DNA from: Flexilinea sp.
GTDB lineage: Bacteria > Chloroflexota > Anaerolineae > Anaerolineales > Anaerolineaceae
Assembly: GCA_026645735.1 (NCBI GenBank)
Contig: JAPKMT010000031.1
Span: 1-39,518 of the forward strand
Direction of reading: 5' to 3'
Length of the DNA stretch: 39,518 nt
Part shown: positions 16,064-23,233 of the stretch, piece by piece
Numbering within the stretch: position 1 is the stretch's first letter
How the letters are laid out: each line of letters opens with the position of its first letter
Notes under the pieces: model-generated
Database searches by the model: none
Told to the model about the DNA's origin: nothing
What the model saw: only the letters and a program-made list of their open reading frames with translations
Position numbers and translations under genes: made by a program

Positions 16064-17398
16064 TTAATTGGGACCCGGTGTGGCGGTGCGCAGGAGTGAT
16101 TGCGACACCCAGCCTTCCAGTCCATCATTGGTCCGCACATGAATCCAGGACATGCCGTCTGCGACTTGCGTCTCATCCCCGATAATTTCAAGCAGTGAAC
16201 CATTGTTCTGGCTTTTCATCACGTTGGAGCCAAAACCAGGCCGTTCACGAACCAGCAGTCCGACATCATTCGGAACGAAGACAATGCCGTAAATTATTGT
16301 CGGCGAGGGTGTAAAGGTGATGGTTGGCGTCTTGCTGGGGCGCAGGGTACGCGTTGGTGTAGAAGTTTTCGTGGGTGTGTTGGTCGCTGTGGCGGTGGAG
16401 GTAGGCGGAATCGGAGTCAGGGTATTCGTTGGTGTGGCTGTATTCGTCGGCGTTTGTGTCGGTGTGAATGTGGCGGTAGGCGGAATCGGAGTCAGGGTAT
16501 TGGTCGAAGTGAAAGTTGCGGTAAAAGTGGATGTTTGTGTCAGGGTTGCGGTATGGGTCGGTGTCATGGTCGGTGTTGCCGTCGGTTGGAGAACCAGTGC
16601 GATGACACTTTCTTTTGCAGTCTGGAATCTTTTTGAAAAATCAACCTGGATAACCTGAAAGAAATCCAGCAGAAAAACGGTGCAGGCGGCAAAGATCAGG
16701 CAGGTCAGAATCAACGATGCGGCTTTTGGCATAAACAGGCGCCGGATACAGAATGCCAGGGTTGCAGCAGTCAATCCGATCAGTGCATAAATCAGCGAAC
16801 ATTGCAGACTGGAGAGCAGCGGCGCTGTCATGCGAAGGCTCAGGCAATACCCTGCCAGACCAAGCGGAAGCAGTATTCCGAACATCGCACCGTTGGAAAG
16901 GGCCTGCGGGATTTGCTGCGGATTGTTGGAGATATAAAAAACCGCCAGAAATGCGCTGATGGCCGTGATGATCATGATCATGGTTTGGACGGAAGAAAAA
17001 TATTGAATCATTTCAGCGGATAACCGATTATAGATCGGTCCGATGCCCCCGATACCAAAGGCGCTGAGAACGAACAGAGCGACTGCCAGTAAAAATTTCA
17101 GGAACGATTTCCAGAGGAAAGAAAATGATCCGGCTGTAAAAGAAAGCGAAACACCGAAGAATGGTCCCATAAACGGGATTAATGCCAGCGTCAGAACAAT
17201 CAGTTCTTTCGAATTCAGCATGAATGCCACACCGCAGGCTAAACCAGAGATAATCGCAAAAATATAAAAGCTCAGCGAAGGAATCAGTCGGTGGGATAGC
17301 TCATTAAAATAGAGCTTTCTGTCACTATCGGGATTTGAGAAAATTCCTCTCTTAAGATATCGCATTCTTGCGCGGCTGTCATTGTCGGTATTGTTCAC
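16064..17398 (-). CDS. Multi-pass membrane protein with Thr-Pro-rich linker and C-terminal SH3-like domain
   Basis: 444 residues from the GTG at 17398, chosen because a GAGGG ribosome site lies just upstream; longer frames add residues with no ribosome site. The first 260 residues hold about eight membrane segments; the pattern [20 protein letters not shown] recalls DUF389 membrane proteins, a tentative match. Then follows a Thr/Pro/Ser/Ala-rich linker of roughly 90 residues (TPT, TNT and TLTPIPPT repeats) of the type common in Chloroflexota surface proteins. It ends with a bacterial SH3 domain of about 65 residues ([14 protein letters not shown], then [14 protein letters not shown]) that may bind cell-wall material. 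Topology: the SH3 domain is presumably outside. The linker DNA contains a perfect 26-bp repeat (16401-16426 and 16476-16501). Confidence 0.75.
   Translation of the reverse strand: MNNTDNDSRARMRYLKRGIFSNPDSDRKLYFNELSHRLIPSLSFYIFAIISGLACGVAFMLNSKELIVLTLALIPFMGPFFGVSLSFTAGSFSFLWKSFLKFLLAVALFVLSAFGIGGIGPIYNRLSAEMIQYFSSVQTMIMIITAISAFLAVFYISNNPQQIPQALSNGAMFGILLPLGLAGYCLSLRMTAPLLSSLQCSLIYALIGLTAATLAFCIRRLFMPKAASLILTCLIFAACTVFLLDFFQVIQVDFSKRFQTAKESVIALVLQPTATPTMTPTHTATLTQTSTFTATFTSTNTLTPIPPTATFTPTQTPTNTATPTNTLTPIPPTSTATATNTPTKTSTPTRTLRPSKTPTITFTPSPTIIYGIVFVPNDVGLLVRERPGFGSNVMKSQNNGSLLEIIGDETQVADGMSWIHVRTNDGLEGWVSQSLLRTATPGPN
16401..16501. repeat. Minisatellite-like repeat in Thr-Pro linker DNA
   Basis: A 26-bp sequence at 16401-16426 recurs perfectly at 16476-16501, 75 bases (25 codons) apart in frame, within a T/P-rich coding region. 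It encodes the repeated NTLTPIPPT segment, so the linker can expand or shrink by recombination without frameshift. Confidence 0.8.
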
Positions 17399-17617
17399 GT
17401 TACCCTCATTTTTTTTCAAAATCCACTTTTTCTCATTTCTTTTGTCTTCTTGCTTTGACAAAAAACAGGAACGATTTAATTCGAGTAAAAAAAGCGGCCG
17501 TCTTTTTGTGATGGCATGTTCCGCTTCAGGCATGAAAAACAAATTCCATTATGAAAGATGTTAAGGCTCGCAATCCAGAAGAATTTACATATTTTGGTTA
17601 TTTAATGTTCTTTTTAT

Positions 17618-17623
17618 TATAAT
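17618..17623 (+). promoter_or_regulatory. Possible promoter of the lipoprotein gene
   Basis: A consensus -10 TATAAT lies 18 bp after a weak -35 TTGGTT (17594-17599). The gene start is about 140 bases downstream, with a broken repeat element between. The rest of the 17399-17767 spacer shows no gene. Confidence 0.35.
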
Positions 17624-17654
17624 ACATTATGATTTGCAGTTTTTTGCGCAATTT

Positions 17655-17700
17655 CAGTAATTCGAAATTTGGAAAAGCCTTTTGAGAAAAAAGAGAAAAC
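17655..17700. repeat. Truncated left end of the hairpin repeat element
   Basis: CAGTAATTCGAAATTTGG and the following AAAAGCCTTTTGAGAAAAAAGAG match the left 46 bases of the full elements. Hairpin and right end are absent, so this is a deleted relic. An open frame running in from here is the spurious upstream extension of the lipoprotein gene. Confidence 0.8.
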
Positions 17701-17767
17701 TTGTCGGAAAGCGTCATTGTTAGTGAAAGAATATATATTGGTTAAAGGCAGAAAAAATTGGCAGCTT

Positions 17768-18847
17768 ATGCAAAAATATTATAAACCGAGAAAAAATCGG
17801 TATCAAATGATTCTTTCCTGTTTGTTCCTTCTGATCGGACTGACCGGATGTAATATTCCAAAAACTCCGCAACAGCCGTTAACTCCGACGCAGGATCTTT
17901 CTCAGCTGGCTGCGACAGAAACCGCAGAAATCGTTCCTACATCTACTCCGATTCCGGATCCTCAGAAAGTGCTGTTGGTCATAACTGCAGACACAAATGC
18001 CGGTATCCTCGACCGGATCCGCTCCGGAATTCAGTCTCTACCGGAAGGACAGGCAGAGATCACGGAAACAACCGCTTTTACAGAAGATCAAATAACGGAA
18101 GCAACGGATGTGGTAATTTTTCCAAAAATCGTGGAGAATCTGAGCGAAATTGCCGGCAGGTTCCCTCAGACAAAATTTATTACGATTGACAGGACAGATC
18201 AGAATCTTCCAAATGTCTGGACAATTCGTTATGATCCGGCTTTTGAAACATTTTTGGGCGGTTATGCTGTTGCCCTGAGTGCCTATGATTGGCGTGGCGC
18301 CGGTTTGCTCCCCAATGATTCACTGTTTCTGGGCGGCCGTACGCAGGAGGTTTTTCAGAATGGGGCACAGTATTTTTGCGGGACATGTGTATCCAGCATC
18401 GCACCCTTTGTAGCCTTTCCGCTGGCTGTTATGCTTCCGGCTGCTGCCACACCGCAGGAATGGGTTGCCGGTATCGATCAGATCCAATCAAATTATATTT
18501 ACACCTATTTTGTTTCTGAAGAAGCTGCCAGTGATGATGTATATCAAAAAATGTTATCGCTGGATGTCAGTGTCATCGGGGTAAATGATCCGCCTGCCGG
18601 TTTAGAGAGCAAATGGCTGGCTGGCATCCGAATCGACCTGGGCGGTGCCGTGAATCAGATTCTTTTAGCTGATCCGACAGCGCTGGCCTCCGGACTGGTG
18701 ATTCCCGAACTGGATGTCCGACTCGGAAGTATCGGTGGATCCTTCAACGAAGGGAAAAAGACCGACATGCAAAAGGTATATGCAGATCTGATCTTCGGTA
18801 TGGTGTTCCCCTATGATCCCCAACCGGCGGATGCATATACGAAATAG
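17768..18847 (+). CDS. BMP-like periplasmic-binding lipoprotein
   Basis: 359 residues from the ATG at 17768. The N-terminus is a lipoprotein signal: a basic stretch (KPRKNRYQ), a hydrophobic core (MILSCLFLLIGLTGC) and a lipobox LTGC with the acylated cysteine at about 28, then a Thr/Pro-rich linker (TPTQDL, PTSTPIPDP). The remainder resembles type I periplasmic-binding (BMP/PnrA-like) proteins: VLLVITADTNAGILDRIRSG, DVVIFPKIVENLSEIAGRFPQTKFITID, a FLGGYAVALSA segment, then two lobes. BMP proteins bind nucleosides or similar ligands for ABC importers, but no permease is adjacent, so the ligand is unknown. No clear ribosome site exists; an ATG at 17807 would remove the basic part of the signal. 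Its upstream region was altered by a truncated repeat. Confidence 0.65.
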   Translation: MQKYYKPRKNRYQMILSCLFLLIGLTGCNIPKTPQQPLTPTQDLSQLAATETAEIVPTSTPIPDPQKVLLVITADTNAGILDRIRSGIQSLPEGQAEITETTAFTEDQITEATDVVIFPKIVENLSEIAGRFPQTKFITIDRTDQNLPNVWTIRYDPAFETFLGGYAVALSAYDWRGAGLLPNDSLFLGGRTQEVFQNGAQYFCGTCVSSIAPFVAFPLAVMLPAAATPQEWVAGIDQIQSNYIYTYFVSEEAASDDVYQKMLSLDVSVIGVNDPPAGLESKWLAGIRIDLGGAVNQILLADPTALASGLVIPELDVRLGSIGGSFNEGKKTDMQKVYADLIFGMVFPYDPQPADAYTK

Positions 18848-18889
18848 TTTAAAAATTTCTGAAATTAATGGCTGCAATCCATTTATTGT

Positions 18890-19024
18890 CAGTAATTTGA
18901 TCTATGAAATGAATGCTTTTGTGATTTTTTTATTGTTCTTATTGTTTTACGCTTCGCTTAAAACAATAAGAACAACAAACTTTCTTTCTCTATTCGATAA
19001 GTCAATCCGTATTTTGAATTGCTG
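18890..19024. repeat. Full hairpin repeat element (135 bp) with perfect 9-bp target duplication
   Basis: The left end is CAGTAATTTGATCTATG and the right end CCGTATTTTGAATTGCTG. The stem is 20 bp with one mismatch (18933-18952 with 18956-18975), loop TTC. The flanks are identical: ATTTATTGT at 18881-18889 and 19025-19033. The right duplicate includes the stop codon of the convergent sugar transferase (19027-19029). The stem belongs to the second sequence type (TTGTTCTTATTG). Confidence 0.92.
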
Positions 19025-19026
19025 AT

Positions 19027-19644
19027 TTATTGTGGGGGTTTCGAACCTTGAAACTCTTCCATGGTAGCTTGATTGTTGGCCGAAATTCCTTCCCGTTTCA
19101 GTACTTTGATCACGGTCATAACCAGTATTTTTAGATCAAGCCAGATCGACCAATGATCCACATACCACACGTCAAGCGCAAATTTTTCTTCCCAACTGAT
19201 TGCGTTCCGGCCATTGACCTGTGCCCATCCTGTGATTCCCGGTAAAACCAGATGCCTGCGATGTTGTTCTTCAGAATAACGATCCAGGTATTGAATTAGA
19301 AGGGGACGTGGACCAACCCAGCTCATTTCTCCCTTCAGAACGCAGAAAAGTTCCGGTAATTCATCAAGGCTGGTGGTTCGTAAAAGACGGCCAAAATGTG
19401 TCAGGCGCTGATCGTCCGGTAAAAGCTTCCCTTGCTGGTCATAAACCTGCCGCATCGTGCGAAATTTGTAAATGGTAAATATTTTTTCATGCAAACCGGG
19501 TCTGGGTTGTTTGAAAAGTACAGGTGATCCGATTTTTATCCGAACAAGGATAGCAATCAATGCCATCACCGGAAGCGCTGCAATCATTGCAACAAAGGTC
19601 AGGAGGAGATCAAAGATTCTCTTAGTTATGGGTACTTTTGACAT
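19027..19644 (-). CDS. Undecaprenyl-phosphate sugar-1-phosphate transferase (bacterial sugar transferase family)
   Basis: A 205-residue, PglC-like monotopic phosphoglycosyl transferase: one N-terminal membrane helix (RIFDLLLTFVAMIAALPVMALIAILVRI) and the cytoplasmic catalytic domain with FKQPRPGLHEKIFTIYKFRTM, the catalytic Asp-Glu pair in TTSLDELPELFCVLKGEMSWVGPRP and LPGITGWAQVNGRN. It transfers a sugar phosphate from a UDP-sugar to undecaprenyl phosphate, the first step of capsule, exopolysaccharide or glycoprotein glycan assembly. The length suits the minimal family without the extra N-terminal membrane domain of WcaJ types. The ATG at 19644 has only a weak ribosome site; a TTG at 19671 in frame is the alternative. 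No polysaccharide cluster surrounds it. The GT4 gene at 14830 may act later in the same pathway. Confidence 0.9.
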   Translation of the reverse strand: MSKVPITKRIFDLLLTFVAMIAALPVMALIAILVRIKIGSPVLFKQPRPGLHEKIFTIYKFRTMRQVYDQQGKLLPDDQRLTHFGRLLRTTSLDELPELFCVLKGEMSWVGPRPLLIQYLDRYSEEQHRRHLVLPGITGWAQVNGRNAISWEEKFALDVWYVDHWSIWLDLKILVMTVIKVLKREGISANNQATMEEFQGSKPPQ

Positions 19645-19793
19645 ATTTATCAGTATTATCGAAAATTCCAATTTGGTTTTTCCAATTTTGCGCTTCCTGC
19701 CCGGTTAACTGAGAAACAGGATCTGGAAAGGCGCTTTTACCCCTCAATAGCTTTAATGAAGTCTTTGCTGCAGGTTCAGGATGCAGAAAACTC

Positions 19794-19915
19794 CGGCAAC
19801 TCGAAATTTGAAAAGACTTTTGACAAAAAAGAGAAAAATTGTTGTAGTGTTGTTTTTGCACGGAGCGCAAAAACAACACTACAACAAATAATCTTACTCA
19901 TATTTCGATTCGCTG
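19794..19915. repeat. Hairpin repeat element (122 bp), no target duplication
   Basis: The left end is CGGCAACTCGAAATTTG and the right end CATATTTCGATTCGCTG. The stem is 23 bp (19839-19861 with 19865-19887) with one A-C mismatch, loop GGA. The arm carries GTAGTG where other copies have GTTGTG, and the opposite arm has the matching change. The flanks do not match, so this may be an older copy. It lies in the divergent region between the sugar transferase and trpS and could affect either promoter. Confidence 0.85.
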
Positions 19916-20029
19916 CTACAAAAGCGCTGTCAAGTCCCCTGTTTCATATTACAATTAGGGGAAACAAGGATAAACCGATGATTCGTATGACATCGTTAAA
20001 CATTCTACAGGATAAGGATTTTTTTTACA

Positions 20030-21031
20030 ATGGAGAACAAAAAAGGTCTCGTTTTTTCCGGAGCTCGTCCGACGGGACGGCAGCACCTGGGGAATCTTTT
20101 AGGGGCAATTCAAAATTATGTCGATCTGCAGCAGGATAACGACTGTATTTATTCCATCGTTGATATTCACGCATTAACCACAGTAGAGACTACGGCTGAC
20201 CTGAAACAAAACTGCCTTGAAATGGCATTGGACTGGCTGGCTGCAGGTATTAACCCGCAACAATCCATCATGTTCATTCAGTCCCATGTCCCTCAGGTCA
20301 TGGAGCTTCACACAATTCTTTCCATGGTAGTTTCACTGGGAAAGCTGACGGATTTGCCAACATTCAAAGAGAAAGTCCGCATGCATCCGAATAATGTGAA
20401 TTATGGTCTGGTTGGCTATCCTGTATTAATGAGCGCGGACATCTTGCTCTACAAAGCAGGCGCAGTTCCGGTTGGTATTGATCAGGCTCCGCACCTGGAA
20501 TTTACGCGCGAAGTAGTTCGAACCTTCAATTATCGGGTGGGCAAAGCGGTACTGGTCGAACCACAGATGAAGGTAACGCAATTTACAAAAGTGATGGGTC
20601 TGGATGGCGTCAATAAAATGAGCAAAAGCCTGGATAATGAGATCGAAATCGCAGCAGATGCGGAAACTACCCGCAAACGGGTGATGACGATGGTCACGGA
20701 CACACAGCGAATCCGCCGCACCGATCCGGGCAATCCGGATGTTTGTAATGTATTTTCTTTCCATAAAATGTTTTCGTCTCAGGCTGAGGTGGATGAGATT
20801 GATCGCGAATGCCGGTCTGCCGGCATTGGATGTGTCGATTGCAAGAAAAAACTGGCTTTCAACCTCAATAATTATTTGGAACCGCTGCGCAGTCGACGGC
20901 ATGAATTCGAGAGCAAACCGGAACAGGTCTGGGAGATCCTTTATGATGGCGCTGATCGGGCACGAAAAATTGCTGATCAGACAATGCTGGAAGTACGGGA
21001 TGCGGTTGGTCTGGCTTTATACCGGGCATAG
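20030..21031 (+). CDS. trpS: Tryptophanyl-tRNA synthetase
   Basis: A 333-residue class Ic aminoacyl-tRNA synthetase that charges tRNA-Trp with tryptophan using ATP, in the cytoplasm. The length is that of the bacterial enzyme. The HIGH-type signature is TGRQHLGN (residues about 15-22), the second signature MSKS occurs in VNKMSKSLDNEI (about residues 195-206), and ILLYKAGAVPVGIDQAPHLE is the tryptophan-site segment. The ATG at 20030 has an AAGGA about 12 bases upstream, slightly far. No T-box leader motif was found upstream, although a small stem (TCCCCT 19935-19940 with AGGGGA 19957-19962) is present. The gene ends 16 bases before the next repeat element. Confidence 0.97.
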   Translation: MENKKGLVFSGARPTGRQHLGNLLGAIQNYVDLQQDNDCIYSIVDIHALTTVETTADLKQNCLEMALDWLAAGINPQQSIMFIQSHVPQVMELHTILSMVVSLGKLTDLPTFKEKVRMHPNNVNYGLVGYPVLMSADILLYKAGAVPVGIDQAPHLEFTREVVRTFNYRVGKAVLVEPQMKVTQFTKVMGLDGVNKMSKSLDNEIEIAADAETTRKRVMTMVTDTQRIRRTDPGNPDVCNVFSFHKMFSSQAEVDEIDRECRSAGIGCVDCKKKLAFNLNNYLEPLRSRRHEFESKPEQVWEILYDGADRARKIADQTMLEVRDAVGLALYRA

Positions 21032-21047
21032 AAAAAACTATTAATTC

Positions 21048-21170
21048 CAGTAATTCCAAATATGAAAAGAATTCTTTGTTGTTCTTATAGTTTTGCGCGA
21101 AGCGCAAAACTATAAGAACAACAAATTTACTTTCTCTATTCGAAAAACATTTCCATATTTCAAATTGCTG
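21048..21170. repeat. Full hairpin repeat element (123 bp) with 8-of-9 target duplication
   Basis: The left end is CAGTAATTCCAAATATG and the right end CCATATTTCAAATTGCTG. The perfect 24-bp stem is 21075-21098 with 21102-21125, loop GAA, of the second stem type (TTGTTCTTATAG). The flanks are TATTAATTC (21039-21047) and TATTACTTC (21171-21179). It fills the gap between the convergent trpS and WD40-like genes; the right duplicate contains the latter's stop codon (21173-21175). Confidence 0.92.
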
Positions 21171-21172
21171 TA

Positions 21173-22168
21173 TTACTTCTGATCCAGTTGAATGAGCGAT
21201 ACCTGGGCTTTATTGGTCAGAACACCCAGAAAATTGCCGTCCGGAGAGAACGAAATCTGTTGGATGCGTTCGGACTGGTCCGGATCATCCACATTGGATA
21301 GCGGGAATAATTCTTTGCTGCTGATTTTAAAATCGGCCAAATTGACTTGATAAAGATGGGTATTGTCCGCAATCATCACCCGTTGATTGTCCGGGTGAAA
21401 AGTGATCGATCGGGCTGGCTGATCTGACAGAAGAACCCGGTTGATTTCTTCTCCGCTTTCAGCGTTCCAAAAAATTACTGTGTACTGCAGCGCATCTTCT
21501 GTGAAAATTGCAGTGGCCAGTATTTTCGAATCCGGAGAGAGCGTATAGACATCCACGAAATCCCAAAGATCAATGCTGTTCCAAAGTCGTCCGCTTTCAA
21601 TCTCCTGCAGTTGAAAAGAAGCTCTGGCATGCCACAGGAGAGCGGTATTGTCCGGAGAAAAATTAACACTGTATACTGGAGCGGCAGTGGAAAAGCCTGA
21701 AAGGGTTTTTTGCTCCACTCCGCTTTCTACATCCCAAAGAGAAGCTGAAATTTCATCCGCTGAGTAAACCAGAAAAGAGGACCCGTCGGGTGAACAGGAT
21801 CCACCATATGCGTCGAAAGGAATCAGAATTTCTCGGATCATTTCGGCATTGGATGCATCATAAAACACAATTTTCTGCCTGTCTTCGATGATGACTGCTG
21901 TCTGATTTTTGGCGCAAAAACCGGCAATCTCCTGATTCTCCAGGTGTGTTTCAAATCGTACTTGCGGATTTAATTGGGGAATCGCATATCGGATGATCGC
22001 AGATTGGCTGATTTGCAGCATATTCCTGGCATCTGGTGACCAGATGAGACTGCCGGCAGGGAAGAACGCGGGTTCATCCTGCAGAGCAGGAGAAAATCCA
22101 CAGGAAAATACCAGGATCAGAAGCAGGAATCCAAGTATTCGTTTTTTTTGCAGGGTTGCTTTTTTCAT
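21173..22168 (-). CDS. WD40-like beta-propeller lipoprotein
   Basis: 331 residues: a basic N-terminus, a hydrophobic signal (ILGFLLLILVFSCGF) with a lipobox-like LVFSC (cysteine about 23), then repeated propeller blades. Blade signatures include SLIWSPDARNMLQI, GSCSPDGSSFLVYSAD, VYSVNFSPDNTALLWHA, ARSITFHPDNQRVMIAD and IQQISFSPDGNFLGVL, each the SPD(G/N) turn of WD40-type repeats. Such proteins are usually scaffolds, so no enzymatic role is inferred. It begins 11 bases after the stop of the LapA-like gene, so both are one leftward transcription unit. The end of the gene is at the right duplicate of the repeat element at 21048. Confidence 0.8.
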   Translation of the reverse strand: MKKATLQKKRILGFLLLILVFSCGFSPALQDEPAFFPAGSLIWSPDARNMLQISQSAIIRYAIPQLNPQVRFETHLENQEIAGFCAKNQTAVIIEDRQKIVFYDASNAEMIREILIPFDAYGGSCSPDGSSFLVYSADEISASLWDVESGVEQKTLSGFSTAAPVYSVNFSPDNTALLWHARASFQLQEIESGRLWNSIDLWDFVDVYTLSPDSKILATAIFTEDALQYTVIFWNAESGEEINRVLLSDQPARSITFHPDNQRVMIADNTHLYQVNLADFKISSKELFPLSNVDDPDQSERIQQISFSPDGNFLGVLTNKAQVSLIQLDQK

Positions 22169-22179
22169 GGGGTTGCCAT

Positions 22180-22938
22180 TTATTTCAACGAATCAGAAAA
22201 TTCGTTTTTTTCTTCTTTTTTTTTATCCTCATCAACTTTTTCATCTGCATTCTCGGGATAAGGTACTACCTCAGAGGCTACGGGAATGTCCGAATTGATA
22301 TCGCTGGGGAGTTCGGCGGACGGAGCAGGTTGTGATTGCGGAATCTGATTCCAATGGGGCTCTTCTGACAAGCTGATCGGAGTTTGCTGTCCCTGGACAT
22401 TTTCAACGGTTTCCTGATTTTTGAATAATGGAGAGGAAAGCTTCGCTTCCATTTCTAACAGCGCTGCGTCCATTTCATTTCGCGCTGCAATCGCCTCTTT
22501 CTTTGCTTGTTCCGCTTCTTCCACCGTCAATTTCGCATTGCCGAGTGCACTCCGCAAGTCATCAATTTCGCGGTTGGTATCCTGATAAGTTTTTTCGAGG
22601 TTCTGTTTTGTTTCTTCTAATTCAAGGATTCTCTGGCGTAAATCTTTATTTTTGTTTTGGGTATCGATCAAATCGGTTCGATATTTTGCCAGGCTGTCTT
22701 CCAGTTCAACAACTTCTTTATGATGGCGGCTGGTTGTTTTCTTGGATCGAAACCAGCCGGGAATCGTTAAAAGGGTGGTTAAAATTGCTCCTATCGTTAA
22801 TGCAATCAGCATTAATACTGCCAATGGACTATGAAATTCCCATACAAAGAATTTCAATAGAACAGATTCTGTATTTTGCATCGAAAACATCACAGCGAGG
22901 ACTGCGACTGCCAAAGAAAAGATCATAACAAATTGCAT
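22180..22938 (-). CDS. LapA-domain (DUF1049) membrane protein with coiled coil
   Basis: 252 residues. Two N-terminal membrane helices (FVMIFSLAVAVLAVMFSMQN and LAVLMLIALTIGAILTTLL) enclose the motif QNTESVLLKFFVWEF typical of LapA/LapB-associated DUF1049 proteins. Residues about 70-165 are a heptad-rich coiled coil (LEDSLAKYRTDLIDTQNKNK and onward to EMDAALLEMEAKL), followed by a Pro/Glu-rich disordered tail ending in a Lys/Glu run. In Escherichia coli, LapA/LapB help control lipopolysaccharide assembly. Here only the membrane hairpin resembles LapA, so the function is open. The start has a strong AGGAGG site. It heads a leftward unit with the WD40-like lipoprotein, diverging from radA. Confidence 0.75.
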   Translation of the reverse strand: MQFVMIFSLAVAVLAVMFSMQNTESVLLKFFVWEFHSPLAVLMLIALTIGAILTTLLTIPGWFRSKKTTSRHHKEVVELEDSLAKYRTDLIDTQNKNKDLRQRILELEETKQNLEKTYQDTNREIDDLRSALGNAKLTVEEAEQAKKEAIAARNEMDAALLEMEAKLSSPLFKNQETVENVQGQQTPISLSEEPHWNQIPQSQPAPSAELPSDINSDIPVASEVVPYPENADEKVDEDKKKEEKNEFSDSLK

Positions 22939-23146
22939 AAGTTCCTCCTTTTTCTTGTATCTTCAATTGTATAGGATTTTTTTAGTTTTCGTGAAAAGTC
23001 AGAAATTTAAAAATCTGACAGGCAGTTCCAATGAAGCGGGAACAGCATTTTATCTTCTCCAACTTTCTTATTACAGAAAAATGTTCAAACCTTTCACGCT
23101 TCAGGGAAAGCAAGGTTAATGTTTGGAATCAGAGAGAATCTTGAAA

Positions 23147-23192
23147 CAGCAATTCGAAATATGGAAATGCTTTTCCAAATTTTGAATCGTTG
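23147..23192. repeat. 46-bp hairpin-less derivative of the repeat family
   Basis: CAGCAATTCGAAATATGG is followed almost directly by CCAAATTTTGAATCGTTG, so the two inverted termini are nearly adjacent and can themselves pair. A 7-bp direct repeat CTTGAAA flanks it (23140-23146 and 23193-23199), consistent with a decayed 9-bp duplication. It lies in the divergent region between the LapA-like gene and radA. Confidence 0.75.
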
Positions 23193-23233
23193 CTTGAAAT
23201 TCCAGCGCAGAAAAATAAGAATATAATTGTCTC

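Noticed and set aside
16317..16658. Plus-strand 113-residue frame rich in Val and Gly
   Set aside because: It is the antisense shadow of the Thr-Pro linker; its repetitive composition comes from that repeat.
17669..17767. N-terminal extension of the lipoprotein gene into the repeat element
   Set aside because: It would start at a TTG inside a truncated repeat and bury the signal peptide behind 33 extra residues.
19921..20029. T-box leader of trpS
   Set aside because: No T-box consensus (AGGGTGGNACCGCG) or specifier arrangement is present; only a short stem is seen.
3033..21170. CRISPR array
   Set aside because: The repeats are kilobases apart, unequal in length and lack regular spacers; they are dispersed elements.
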